DNA from: Acanthamoeba castellanii str. Neff
Lineage: Eukaryota > Discosea > Longamoebia > Acanthamoebidae
Direction: 5' to 3'
Assembly (NCBI RefSeq): GCF_000313135.1
Contig: NW_004457641.1
Coordinates: forward strand, 105,002-169,001
DNA length: 64,000 nucleotides
Positions within the stretch are counted from its first letter, which is position 1. Each line of letters begins with the position of its first letter. The notes under the pieces are model-generated. The model did not search any database, was not told the origin of the DNA, and saw only the letters and a list, made by a program, of their open reading frames with translations. Made by a program: the position numbers and the translations under genes. Below are positions 26,275-37,640 of the stretch, in pieces.

Positions 26275-28299
26275 ATGAAGAGCAGCCGGGGAAAGACAGA
26301 GGCATCGATGGACGAGCTCCGGATGCCGGATGACGACGTGCCGCTGCTGGGCAAGCAAGCCTCGGGCCAGTCCTGGTTGGCCAGGAAGCAGGCGGACTTT
26401 GTCCAGCTCTTCTCCGCCGCCTACTGGCGCGCCAAGCTCACGCCCGAGACCCTCCGCATTCTCCTCTACTTCTTCCTTCTGGTCCTCTTTGGCATTGGTA
26501 CTCCCTCCCTTGTCATCATGTTCTCCTCCTTCTCGTTGCTTACATCTCACCACCACACCACACACAGCCAACAGTGTCACGGGTCGGTACAATCAGATGA
26601 AGTTCGGCTCCAACTACGCCTGGTTCAACAACCAGTTCACGACGTTGACGTATTGCGTGCTGGCGCAGATCATCACCTCCTACAAATACTTTTTCACCAA
26701 CGACATCACCGACGAGATGAAGTGCGTCACACATCGCTCCCCTTCTCTCTCTCTCTCTCTCTTCCGCACTCTTTGTTGCGTTGCGTTGCGTTGCGCAGTG
26801 AGATCTCACGATTGAGTGCGTGTGCAGGGCTTTCCCCGTGTGGAAGTTCTTCCTCTTCGGCGTGTTCGATGGTCTTGCCGGTTTTCTGTTCTCGATCGGT
26901 GCTCCCAACACGCCGGCCACCCTCCAGAACATCATCAATCAGGTGCGCACACGCGCTATGTCGCCCACAGCACTCACAAGCACGCAGAACTTAATGCCCA
27001 GACCATGAACCCTCACACATACGCGGACCAAATATCGTTGCCGTGCACATTAGACGATCATTCCCATGACGATGGTGGCCTCCTTCATCGTCCTCCGGGC
27101 GAGATACGGACTGGGCAAGATCGGCGGCGCCGGAATCATTCTCGCGGGCGCCTTCGTCGCGCTCATCCCGCTCTTCACCAGCAACAAGAACAGCGACAAT
27201 CCTCCCGCCCTCTGGTATGCGATCCTCATCTACGTGTACGTACCCCCGCCCTCCGCCCTCCGCTCCGCCCTCCAAGCTTCCACCCAAACGCTTCTCTCGC
27301 TCGACCAACGTAACCGGTTTTTCTCACGCTTACCCCGACCCGCAGGTCCAACAATGTTCCCCAGGCGCTGTCCAACGTCACCAAGGAGCTCGCGTTCGGG
27401 CAGGTGGTGCTCGACGTGTACTACATGGGCTCCTGGGTGGCCTGGTGCGTGCTTATTCCCAATTTCCTTGATAGGGGTGGGGGGGGGTGACGGAGGAGGA
27501 GTCGGTAGAGAGCTGACCGACCTTCGGGCTGACGCAGGTTCCAGCTGGGCGTGAGCTTGTCCCTCCTCCCGGTCACCATGCTCCCCGGTTTCGGCGGCAT
27601 CTCGGCGAGCGACATCCCCGACCAGATCCAGAACGGCTACTTCTGTCTTCTCGGGTACGATTACGATTACGATTATACTTGTTCTCTTGTCGTTGGTGTG
27701 TGGTGGTCCTGCACATTGTTTAGCCTTTTTTCCCCTTAATTGACCGAAACGCGGAGTGCGCCGACAGATGGAACACGCTGCCGGGCGACTCGTGTGAGTA
27801 CAACTACCTCTTCACGGGCATGTACGTCCTCGTCAACTTCGGCTACAACATCTTCATCCTGCTCGTCACCAAGCACGCCTCAGCCACGCTCTTCACGCTG
27901 GCCTTCGCCCTGCGTCTGCCGCTGACCCAGGTCGTCTACACGCTGCACTTCATCATGTTCCAATTCACCGAGGACTTCAACTGGGAGACGATCGTGTCGC
28001 TCGTCGTCGTGCTGCTGGGCTTTGCCATCTACTCCGCGGCCAGCAGCCCGGCCGAGCCCGAGGCCGGCGCCGATGAGGAGAACAAGGACCTGCTGGGCAA
28101 GGACGAGCCGGAGTTGACCAAGGAGCGGACCGTCGCGCTCTTCAACCCGCGACTCGCCGGCGTGCCCGAGCAGGTGTTCGCCGTCAAGCCCGAGGCCAAG
28201 GACCAGCTCTACCTGCGCAAGTCCTACATGTACCGCCTGGGCATCAAGACGCCCCAGGTGGTCGCCTACGAATCCAACCAGCGGACCAACATCAACTAG
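26275..28299 (+). CDS. CRT-like membrane transporter (drug/metabolite transporter superfamily)
   Basis: Spliced exons give about 430 residues with ten likely membrane segments: LRILLYFFLLVLFGI, FTTLTYCVLAQIITSYKYF, FFLFGVFDGLAGFLFSIGA, IIPMTMVASFIVL, GAGIILAGAFVALIPLF, LWYAILIYVSNNVPQALSNV, WFQLGVSLSLLPVTMLPG, LFTGMYVLVNFGYNIFILLV, LFTLAFALRLPLTQVVYTLH and TIVSLVVVLLGFAIYS. The pattern NTPATLQNIINQTIIPMTM matches the CRT-like family (Plasmodium CRT, plant CLT and Dictyostelium crtp proteins), which move small organic cations, peptides or thiols across vacuolar or plastid membranes. The N-terminus has an acidic dileucine-type motif (DDDVPLLG) typical of endolysosomal sorting, which fits a vacuolar site. 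The cytosolic tail is charged. The ATG at 26,275 is the first in frame. Substrate unknown. Confidence 0.82.
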
Positions 28300-28539
28300 G
28301 TCCGAACCGAAAGAACGAAAGAACGAAAGCGAAAGCGATGAAAGAAGGAAACAAAAGTGCGAAGGGCAACCAGTAAAGATTTAAGATACGAGAGCGCCGG
28401 ATCGGGTTGTTTGAAGTTGTCGCGACTCGTCGTGGCCGGGATTGTTATTGAGTCGGCTCGCAGACGCGAAAGGACAACGCAAAGGTGGACACCGGAGCAC
28501 TTCCGTGAAGACCCCCACAGCCTGAACAGGTGCACAATG

Positions 28540-31500
28540 GCTCTGTCCTGAGACAGTTGACACTGAAGGCAACTGGGTGCTCAGGCTGATCCACCTTGGC
28601 CAATTCTGGCAGTTCAACATTTGCTGAAAGGCTCATCTCCCCAGGAGATGACCTCTCACCAGAAGCTCAAGAGGCTCATTGAGTGTGAGCTCACCACAAG
28701 CAACTGAGAGGGAGATTGGATGGTTGATGAGGTCATGGAGGGCTTGGCAGGTGACAACATCACTGATGAAAGTGAGCACACCTGTGGTGGTTTCTGCAAC
28801 CTCCTTGAGATGCTGAAACGCTGCTTTGCCTCTGCCTCAGCCCACCTCTGGGTTGAGACCACCACCACCAAGGTCTACTTCTGCAAGGCCACGCACCTGG
28901 TGTGGTTCCTCATCAAAAAGAACTGCAAGCAGGGAGTGAAGCCCAAGGCCAAGGCCAAGCCCAAGCCTCAGTCCAAGAAGAGGAAGGAGCTGCCTGAGGG
29001 GACAACTGATGCACCTATGTCTGGCAAGGAAGAGGCAAGTGATGATGGTAATGTTGATGCAATATGATGACATTATGTTTGCATGAAATTGGAGAGGTTT
29101 GGCAAGTAGCTTGTGCAGCAGGGTGGACATGTGAGGGCTGTATTTCTTCTGCAGCTCCGCCTGAGCCTTGTGGTGTTGCTTTGATGGTGACTCCTTGGGG
29201 GTGGCAGCTGCCTTACCCTTTGTGGCTGCTACACAGGCACCACACAAATATGCATTGAAATTGAGCAGAGAGCAAAGTAGGACAATATGCACTTGCTGGG
29301 GAGGTAGGCTCAACAACAATTGGAGTGGTTGGTGCAGCAGCTTTGGAATGGACTGCAGTGGAGAGAGAGAGAAAGAGAGACCAGTGCCACAGTGGCCTTC
29401 TGGAATCTGACCATGCCAGCATCTTGGCTGCACAATGATGTTCATCCTTGGTGTGCCCTTGTTTGTAGTTGAAGACCTCTGGCTCCTTGTGTGGCATCAC
29501 CTTCATCTCATCCTCAATCAGGTTGATCCTAAGCCGCCATCATTTGGTCCTTCACCAGTGCTGACCTTCTGGCTATCTCCTCGCCCTATGAATGAGCATG
29601 AGAGGACACAGTTTCTTGTCAGCACCATGTCCATCACCTGCATCTCACTTGCTGCTTCCAACTCATGCCTCTGTTTTCTCTCATGTCAAGCTTCCAAAGA
29701 ACTCTTGCCTTGGCAAGTGCTCAGCATGTATTCAGTTTGCTCAGCAGCGCCTGTGTGCCACAAGCCCTCTTGAGGCTGCTCAGTTTGCCACTGCTTGTGC
29801 TCACCATCTTTCCCTCTCTTCTGCTGAAAGGCTAAGTTACAAGGAAAGATGTCAGCAGGCCAAGAGTTGGCCAAGTGTCTACATGAGCTTGATCATTGAT
29901 TACTCAAACCCCCTCCCACTCCCCACCCACTCCCCTGTACCTAAGGCATGGATGCACTATGGCAACAGGTTTACCATGGTGCTTGGTGGTCTCATTGGCC
30001 CCGCCCAGGGCAAGCACCTCTTCCTTCACCCACAGCCATTCTGGCCCAAGGATGCTCCCCTTGTCATTTCAAGCCAGCATGAGCTTTGAATTCACTAGTG
30101 AATTGACAATGAAGGAGCTTGTGGCCCCTGAAGTCTAAAGATTGGTTGCCCATCCATGTTTGGCCAAGACCACCAGTCAGCCCAGGGATTTCTCACAAAG
30201 TGTCACCTCAAGTTCAACTTGGCCCCTGCAAGCTACACCCAACCTCTCCAAGATATGATTCATGGCCTCCTACCTCTCAGGTACCACATTTGACTCTGGA
30301 TAGCTCCCCACCAGTCTGAAGTCCTCATGGGCAGAGACAGGGGGCTGGAAGAACAGATGTATTGGCAACACAACAGATAAGAAGATTGACAAGGGGAGAT
30401 GGGTGCAAACTACAGCTGTGACCATCAGAGGTCTGGTCAGGAAATTGGTTGGATAATGTAAGAGGGAAAATGGTCTTGGGGATCAGGGGCTTGAGTGTGG
30501 ACTGTGACATCAACCTTGGCCTGGTCTGCAATTGGCGTGGTTTGAAGGCTTGACAACACTGGCACACCTGGCTGGGGCCAACTGGTGGATGATCACATTC
30601 AACCTAACACAGGGTTACCATCATCTCCAGATGGACAACAACACAAAATGACTCCTCAGCTTTCAGGTAGGCCAGCAGTGGTACCACTACCAGGTGCTTC
30701 CCTTCAGCCTATGCTGGTCCCCATGAAAGATCATCAGCTTCACAAAAGTCATGAAGGCCATGATCACATTCTGGCAGCAACAGGGCATCATGTGCATGGC
30801 ATACATTGACAACTTCATGGAGGAGCTCCACTGGATCAGGGACATCTCAGCTGGATCAGGCAGCCAACCAAGGGGAGTGGGAGCCAACACAATGTGCTGA
30901 GGTACTGGGGCTGATTGTTGACCTGGTGATGGGTTGTGGGCAGCACAACTGGAGCTGGCACAAGCCCCTCACCATGGAAGCTTGTCAGGACCTCAAGTGG
31001 ATTGTCACCAACACACAGTTGGTCAATGGGGCACCTCTGTGGTGACTGTCACAGGTCATGACCATCAAGACCAATATCCTTGTGGTGCTGCACTGGCCTG
31101 GTCAGGAGTGGTGGCTGCTACTCCAGGTGATGTTGGTGTCAATGGTGTGGCTTGGGATGGTGTTTGAGTTTGCCCAGCCAGGCCTGTTGGGGATGTTTGA
31201 GCCTGTGAGGTGGCTGGTGTGGATGTTTGAAGCCCATTGGGTGGAAGGCTGGAGGGGTTGGTACTGGAGGCCACCACTTGCCACATTGAAGAGTTGGTGG
31301 GACTAGCTTGGGCAGAGTGTCCACCTGGCACTACTATGAGTGCTGCTGGTTGGAGTTTGAGGCCTTTGCTGAGAATGGGCTTGTGATGCTACCAGTGAGT
31401 GAGGATACAGTTGGCTGCTTCTTGGTGTGGCTGGACCTGGCAGGCTGAGGCAGCAGAGTTTGGGTTGCAGCAGCAGCCATTGCGTTCTATCATGTGCAAA

Positions 31501-31545
31501 AGGGCTTTGGCAATCTGTGCAGTGGCTTGTTGTGGAGTGATAGTA
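28540..31545 (+). mobile_element. Decayed DIRS-like (tyrosine-recombinase) retrotransposon
   Basis: Base composition changes sharply near 28,540: CpG almost disappears and TG/CA rises. No long intact ORF survives, but fragments are readable on the plus strand. A Lys/Pro-rich gag-like piece lies at 28,720-29,067. A reverse transcriptase lies around 30,560-30,850 with LTQGYHHLQMD, YHYQVLPFSLCWSP and YIDNFM, where the family has YxDD. A downstream LVVLHWPGQEWW segment (31,070-31,110) resembles the region after RT in DIRS/Ngaro elements. At 31,330-31,520 is the N-terminal part of a tyrosine recombinase (SEDTVGCFLVWLDLAG, then AIAFYHVQKGFG). The order RT then recombinase, with no integrase, is what points to DIRS. 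Stops and frameshifts interrupt everything; the element is dead. Ends were set by composition only, and terminal repeats were not found. Confidence 0.72.
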
Positions 31546-31562
31546 ATTAAACAACGCGCGAA

Positions 31563-34500
31563 ATGGCCCTGCCGACTGCGCAGTCTTGGCGCCGCGGAAA
31601 AGGCGGGAAGACACTAGCAGAAACAACAATCTCGAGATGGAGACGCAGATGGGAGACGCTCCCGGTACTACGTTTCTTCTTGTTGCTACAAGTACTGACT
31701 CTTGGTGGCCTCTACTCAGAGACGTCGCGGCACTACCAGGCGATTACCATCTTGCACGAACAACAGTGCACGATGCTAGGCTCGGTCACGGTGCGGTCGT
31801 TCGCGCAATTGAGCGGCATGATCATGAGCGAAATCGGAGGGGACCTTGAGGGCTACGGCCTGCTCAACGTAGCACGTTCCGAAGAACCCATCAATGAGCT
31901 GCCCCAGGAACCGGTACTGGTGCTACGCTTGACCCCCCCGCAGGCAAAAGGTAATCATTCCTCCCACGATTTTTCTGTTCAACCATCCCTTCTCGTTTCT
32001 CATCTAAATTATGCAGAGTCGACTCCCATTTCCGACAAATCCCGACATCGCCAAACGTTTTCGGAGCAAGTGATATCCTCTTCGCATCTATCAACAAGCT
32101 ATGAGAGTTACTGCCACAGGCGAGCAAAGATGTACGTCAAACGAGACAAGGTTGTCGCACAGCTGAAGGAGTCAGCCAGCGTTTCCGGGACTCTACGCGA
32201 TCTCCTTCCGGTTAGTTCCACCCTCACATACTTTCAGACATTCCTTGCTGATTGTCTTGTGGTATCCTAAAGCTCTTGCACGCCGACGAGATGGAGGTCA
32301 ATTCGCGGTGGAATGGGCTGTGCGATCGCAGCACCCACTTCAAGGCTGCTGGTGAGCTTTTGCTCAGCAGCTTCCAACACCGCGCAGCCCTTAATGGCTG
32401 TAATGAGCTGGCGTGGGTAGCCCACTTCCTTGGAACGCTGAGCCTCGGTGGCCACTTTCCAGACTTAAGCCGGTTCACAATGGACGGGTACAGAACCAGT
32501 CCTTTTAGCCTTGTGACAGGTGGCTCACTCATTTTCCACAAACACAGAGATGCGGCACTCCAAGGAGCACGAGCCATCCCCCAAAAAACAACAAAAACTG
32601 ATGAAGACAACTGGGTGCGACCGGTCCTGTCCGTCGGCATATGTGCATCTGGCTCCAAATGGGACACGCTACGCGCTGGAAAGGCGATTCTCCCGCTTGA
32701 CATTGTGGAGTGCAAGCGGAACCAAGTGGATTCTGAGGAAGGGTGGTGCGTGAGCCTCTTCCTCTTGAATGACTGCCATAGTAACGTAATATCACTTCTG
32801 TGTGAGGGGCGCGATTCCAGGTATCGTTTGCTCTACGCTGCAATCGTGTGTGCTTTCTACCAGCTCGATCTCCTCGATGCTCTACCGGGCGAGGGACCCC
32901 TCTTCTCCGCCGCCATTCCTCTCACACTAGCTACGCGGATGAACGGAACTGATTTCCGCATGGCCTGCGTCTGGCACGTCCGGGGACGAGGCCTTCACGT
33001 CGGAGTGCTGTTCGACCGGCTGATCGACAACGTGACCGACCTGAAGCGGTGCTTTCTGCTTCGCCACGAGGCCATCAACGTAGCCATCAGGTTCGGCACC
33101 ATGGTGGAAAACTTCAATCTCCACGATCTGCGAGGCCCACGCGTCGATGTCTGGTGGAGTCGGTTCTGCACCTGCGAGAAAAAGGATGACGGCAAGCATT
33201 ACGTGCTCTGTTCCGAGTGCCAGAACTGGTTTCATCCCAAGTGCGTTGGTCTCGACATCACCCAGATCCCCCATGGTTCCATGCCCTGGTACTGCCCGAA
33301 GCATAAGCCCTCCAAGCTCGAGCTCCCGAAGGCCAAAGCCGAGCCAAAGGAAGATCGCGGACCCCGCGACGGAGCCGGCGGACAAACGACCTCTACTTCG
33401 TCGATGCTGAAGCCAATCCGTCAGCTTTTCAAGGTTTGTCGCTCACTGCATTACAACTTTGCCTTGCTTCCGTCCGACATGTCTGATGCTTCCTCTTCCC
33501 TCCCCACACAGAACTCCACGACCAAGGTTTGGCTGTGCCACAGATCGACCACGGACGGGCACGAGGAGGTCGTTGTGAAGCTGGTCGAGTCGAGGCAACA
33601 CGCAAGTGAGGAAGCGCGTGTGCTCGGACAACTTCGCCGTGTGCCGCACGTGGCGCAGCTTCTAGAGGTGATCGACTGCAGCCTGCCTGACAGCACTGTC
33701 TGTTCGGGCCTCGTGATGCCCTACTACCGCCTTTCCACCGCCGACGCTAATGGTATGCACCGCCCACACATGCACAGTTCGGTTGGTACCCCATGAACGC
33801 TTCGTTTCTAATTGCTCATTCGTGGGTGGGGTGCATCGCCATGCAGGCATCAGCTCAGCGCAGTTGGACTCGGATCTCAACTTTTCACGATACGCACGGC
33901 AATTACTCGAGGCACGACCCCTCCCCTCCCGCCCGCTGAGAGAGGGAGAAGAGCGGCAAATGGAATTACTAGTCGCTCAAACAAGATTCACACACGTACA
34001 CAGGCCCTGCAAGGCATACACGAGCGCGGGATTATCCACCGTGACATCTCTCATGCCAACGTGGTGTTCACCACCGCCGCACGAGACCCCTCCGTGGCTG
34101 GAGGAGAACACGGCACAATTATCCTCGACTTTGACCTGGCCACGGACGAAGACGCGGTGCGCGGAACCTGCCAAGAGCCGTGGGGAACGAAAGGCTACTT
34201 AGCGCCCGAGACGCTCCAGTTCGGCGAGGTCAGCTGCAAGAGCGACATGTGGAGCGCTGGCGCTCTTCTGGCGTTTCAGGTAGGTCTTCCGCTTCTCCTT
34301 ATTTTACCTCGACGGTAAAGGTCCTCCTCGCCACCATCACTCACCAGCCGGCCACCAGATGCTTGGGGTGTGGCCAAGGAGTGACACGGAGACCCAGACC
34401 GTGGCGCGAATGAGCCTCGCCGAAGTCAAGGCGTGGGTGCAGCAGCTGGACCCTGCCAGATGGTCCGTGCCTCGTCTCATCTCTTCTTGCTCTCGTGCGT

Positions 34501-34748
34501 TGCACGCCGTGCGCGTTGTGCGTGTCGTCTACTCACGACTTGGAACTCTTAGGTGGTGCAAAGCGGTTCCAACGCCCTACCTGACCGTGGGGCGCTGGAC
34601 GTTGGTGCGGGGCATGCTGACCGTCGACCCGGAGGCTCGCCTCGACGCGGGCTCCGCCCTCCACCACTTCGACGCCTGCTGGTCTACCGCCAGAGCCACC
34701 CCCACCAGGCAGTCAACCTCGCCTGTGCCCCAGCACCTCGCCAAGTGA
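31563..34748 (+). CDS. Possible PD-(D/E)XK nuclease / PHD finger / FunK1-like kinase fusion
   Basis: Intron-containing gene with host-like CpG content between two CpG-poor transposon relics. After a poorly understood N-terminus (31,563-32,220), the middle part has PLDIVECKRNQVD (about 32,693), a candidate D...ExK nuclease core, followed by RYRLLYAAIVCAFYQLDLLD. A PHD finger follows at 33,160-33,310 (CTC, CSEC, FHPKCVG, WYCPKH), ending in His where Cys is more common. The C-terminal kinase starts near 33,510 (VVVKLV), with IIHRDISHANVVF, ILDFDLA and YLAPETLQ; the DFG motif reads DFD, as in fungal FunK1 kinases. Exons joined include GAGALLAFQ-like end at 34,279 to MLGVWPRSDTE, then PARW|WCKAVPTP to the stop at 34,746. 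Nuclease plus kinase fusions occur among Crinkler-type proteins; membership there is only a suggestion. Start codon and first intron are uncertain. Confidence 0.62.
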
Positions 34749-35089
34749 GCCTCGAGGCCTGAAAGTTGGGGGTACGATGACGCCTCGAGCCAAATGTTAC
34801 GCTCCTCACCACAAAGGAAGAAGTAGATTACGTTACGTACTTGCGCCACGTCCACACCAAGGCGCACATCGCTATCGGAAATATGGCTCTTTCTGGGTCC
34901 TGTCTACGGCCCAACCGGAGCCAGCACTGGCGCTAATTGGCTGGCGTGGAGATAACCCCGAAACAGTGAGTGTGTTAAAAAGACACAGTCATCCAACCCA
35001 ACTTACTACCTCACCGCCACCTACAACCCACACCGCACGCATAAGAACACTCGCATGGACAGGGTACTGTTTACTGTGGAGGAGGAGAG
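34749..35089. other. Spacer between the PHD/kinase gene and the LTR
   Basis: Host-like composition with normal CpG; no supported gene. It presumably includes the 3' UTR of the PHD/kinase gene and the original target-site flank of the copia element. Confidence 0.5.
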
Positions 35090-35253
35090 TGTTGGAGAAT
35101 CCCTCTCCATGGTAATCCAGTTACCACACTACGCGCATTCCACACATTTCAACTCCATTCACTTACACTTGTACTCTGTTTGACTTCTTAGTCTTTTGTC
35201 TCAATACATCTATATCACCATCTTCCACTCATTACCACAGCTATCTGCTAACA
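35090..35253 (-). repeat. 164-bp LTR (3' LTR of the copia relic)
   Basis: On the minus strand it begins TGTTAGCAG and ends CTCCAACA, so the ends are the TGTT...AACA inverted repeat typical of LTRs. It lies directly after the reverse-transcriptase fragment, where a 3' LTR belongs. The partner LTR is not in the window. Length is short for the family but within its range. Confidence 0.65.
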
Positions 35254-37640
35254 GGTTATGGGCCCTGTTGTGTTATGAAGATGACCACAACAATCACTGA
35301 CAGTATCAACCTCAAGTTCATCAGCACCACCAACTACTACACATGAGGTGGACTGCCAGACCATGGAGGACAGCATAGGCCAGTAGTTTACACAGTATCT
35401 CCATGCAGACAACTGGGGCATATGTGTTGTCATAGTCAACACCTTAGACCTGGGAGTAGCCCTTGGCAACAAAGCCTGCCTTGGGGCAGTCAACAGCACC
35501 ACTGGCCAGTAGCTTAACCTTGAAGGTCCAGCACAAGTCAATGAGATTGCGCCCATCAGGCAGCAGACAGAGCATCCAGGTGGCATTCCCAAGTATGGAG
35601 TGAATCTCCTTCTGCATGGCAATGAGCCAGAGGTGGGCATCAGGTGACACCATGGCTTCATGGAAGTTCCAAGGTTCCACACGGGACATGAGCTGTGTGA
35701 TGTCACACATGGCAATGAGGCATTTTGGAGCATTGCACAAGCACATGCTGGGCAGACACAGCAGCAGTTTGTTCTTGCCCTTGGTCTTCACAGGCAGCGC
35801 CAGCAGTGAGTGCAGGGGTGGGACAACATTGTGCAGAGTCTCCACTCCAATGTGAAGGTCCATCCCAATTCACTCACAAGGCAACATGGGGGGGAGCTTA
35901 TTGGGGAGGGTAGCTCAACACCTCCAGTCATGTTGGCAATGGACATATCCAATTCAACATGGTGGAGGGTGGTGTCCTGTTCACCCAGTAGCAAGGTGTC
36001 AACAGTCTCATCCACACCAGTTTCAAGTTGATCATCTGTGCTGGTTACTGGCAGGCTTGGGATGGTAGTGGCAGTGCTGTCCAGCAGTGCAATGGGTGAC
36101 GACACTGTGGGACACTCAATGATGAACATGATGTTGCAAGAGCATGGCTCTTGCCATCTTGACAATGGTATGATTGAATTGCTCTGCCACACCATTGTAC
36201 TGTGGGGTGTATGGAGGCAAGGGCACATGCTTGATGCTGGAGGCACTCAGGAATGCCTGGGCATTGTGTCTGGTGTATTCACCACCATTGTTGGACCGCA
36301 GGGCGCATATGCACATGCCAGTGGGGATGGAGGTGATGTAGTCATGTAGGCAATTGAGCACCTCACTTTTCTCCTTGAGGAAGTAGATGGTGGTGTGTCA
36401 TGTATAGTTGTTGATGAAGGAGATGAAGTATAGGCGACTGGTGAAGGAGTGAGTTGGGAAGGGTCTGCAGATGTTGGAGTGGACCAGATGCATAGGGATT
36501 GTGGAGCATGGGGCAGGTCTGATGCTGATGGCCTTCCAATGCTGCTTGGCCGTGATGCATGCATTGCAGGATGATAACTCCAAGCCTGGCGCCAATGTGA
36601 TGTCTGTTGCAGCTGCAGTGGCTCACCTCAGCCACACAGTGCTGATGTGCCCCATGCACAGGTGAAGCTGATCAAGGGTGATGAGGTTGCTTGAGCTGTG
36701 CACACAGACACGAGTCATGAGGGCCTGTTGAGTAGACAGGGACAGGTCAATGACAAGCATGTTATGCTCTGTGTGTGTGATGAGAGGGGGGAGTGATGCC
36801 TGAGGGTGTTGTATGGTTGTTGTGATTCAGGAGAATTGTGTATCCCAGCTGGACAAGGTGACTTGTGGACAGCAGGTTCTTTGTGAGATTGGGCATGTAG
36901 AGGATGCCCTTCAGGGCGATGGTGACTGGATGGTTGTGGATGTGAATGGTGGCCTGGATGTCGCTGCTGCTGCGCATGGCTAGTGTGGCATTGTTGTTGA
37001 GCATGACGCTGTGTGTGGAGCACTTGGGGTTGAAGAGGCTGAGCCACTTGTGATGGCATGTCATGTGGGTTGATGTGATGTGCCTGAGTTCAGGTACCAC
37101 ATGTTGTGTTTGTTGTCTGTGCAGATGATGGTGACAATACCAGAGTATGCGGTCTACATATTTCCACACTGGCTTGAACTTGTGTTCCTCAGTTGTCATC
37201 CTCTTGAGGACGTTGATTCAGTTGATGTAGCCAATGATTGTCTCCATGTCACTCATCTTGATGTTGGTGAGCTCAGCAAAGTCATGTAGGTCGCGGTTGA
37301 CATCAGGACTATCAAAGTGTTGTAGAATGGCCTTGTACATGACGTTGGGCGTGGCTGCGTCCCTGGTGAGCGAGTGTAGAGGCTGATTGAGAGACAGATT
37401 AATCATGGAGAGAGCTGTGTTGACCCGCTGTAGATAGTTGGCGAGTTGCCATCTGGCCTTGAAGATGGCCCCCTTGGTGGGAACAACTTGTCCGGCAGCC
37501 ACCAGTACAACCAGCTTTTCCTCCTTGCCCATGGTCACACACCATAGGTTCTGCCCTTGAAGACAATCTTGGATGTTGTCCTTCCAGGTGGTCATGAAGT
37601 CGCACCACGAGAACTGCTCACACCACGAGGCCGATTCGTC
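35090..37640 (-). mobile_element. Decayed and truncated Ty1/copia LTR retrotransposon
   Basis: Reading on the minus strand from 37,640 down, pieces follow copia order. A gag fragment (37,736-37,218; CLQGQNLWCV, DMETIIGYIN). A protease plus GAG-pre-integrase region (37,200-36,760; NSG where the active site has DSG, then THMTCHHKWLSLF and ILYMPNLTKNLLS). An integrase core (about 36,400-36,120; LRSNNGGEY, PPYTPQYNGVAEQ), whose catalytic Asp reads Asn. Then the start of reverse transcriptase (about 35,700-35,340; SPDAHLWLIAMQKEI, WTFKVK, AKGYSQV). The catalytic half of RT and RNase H are missing before the LTR. The 5' LTR is absent: gag runs into CLU-B sequence near 37,600-37,680. CpG is strongly depleted, less so beyond about 37,060. 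Non-functional. Confidence 0.82.

Noticed and set aside
30086..30105. Palindrome aattcactagtgaatt, resembling a cloning-vector polylinker
   Set aside because: It sits in the DIRS-like element with the same CpG-poor composition on both sides and no further vector sequence; a chance palindrome is enough.
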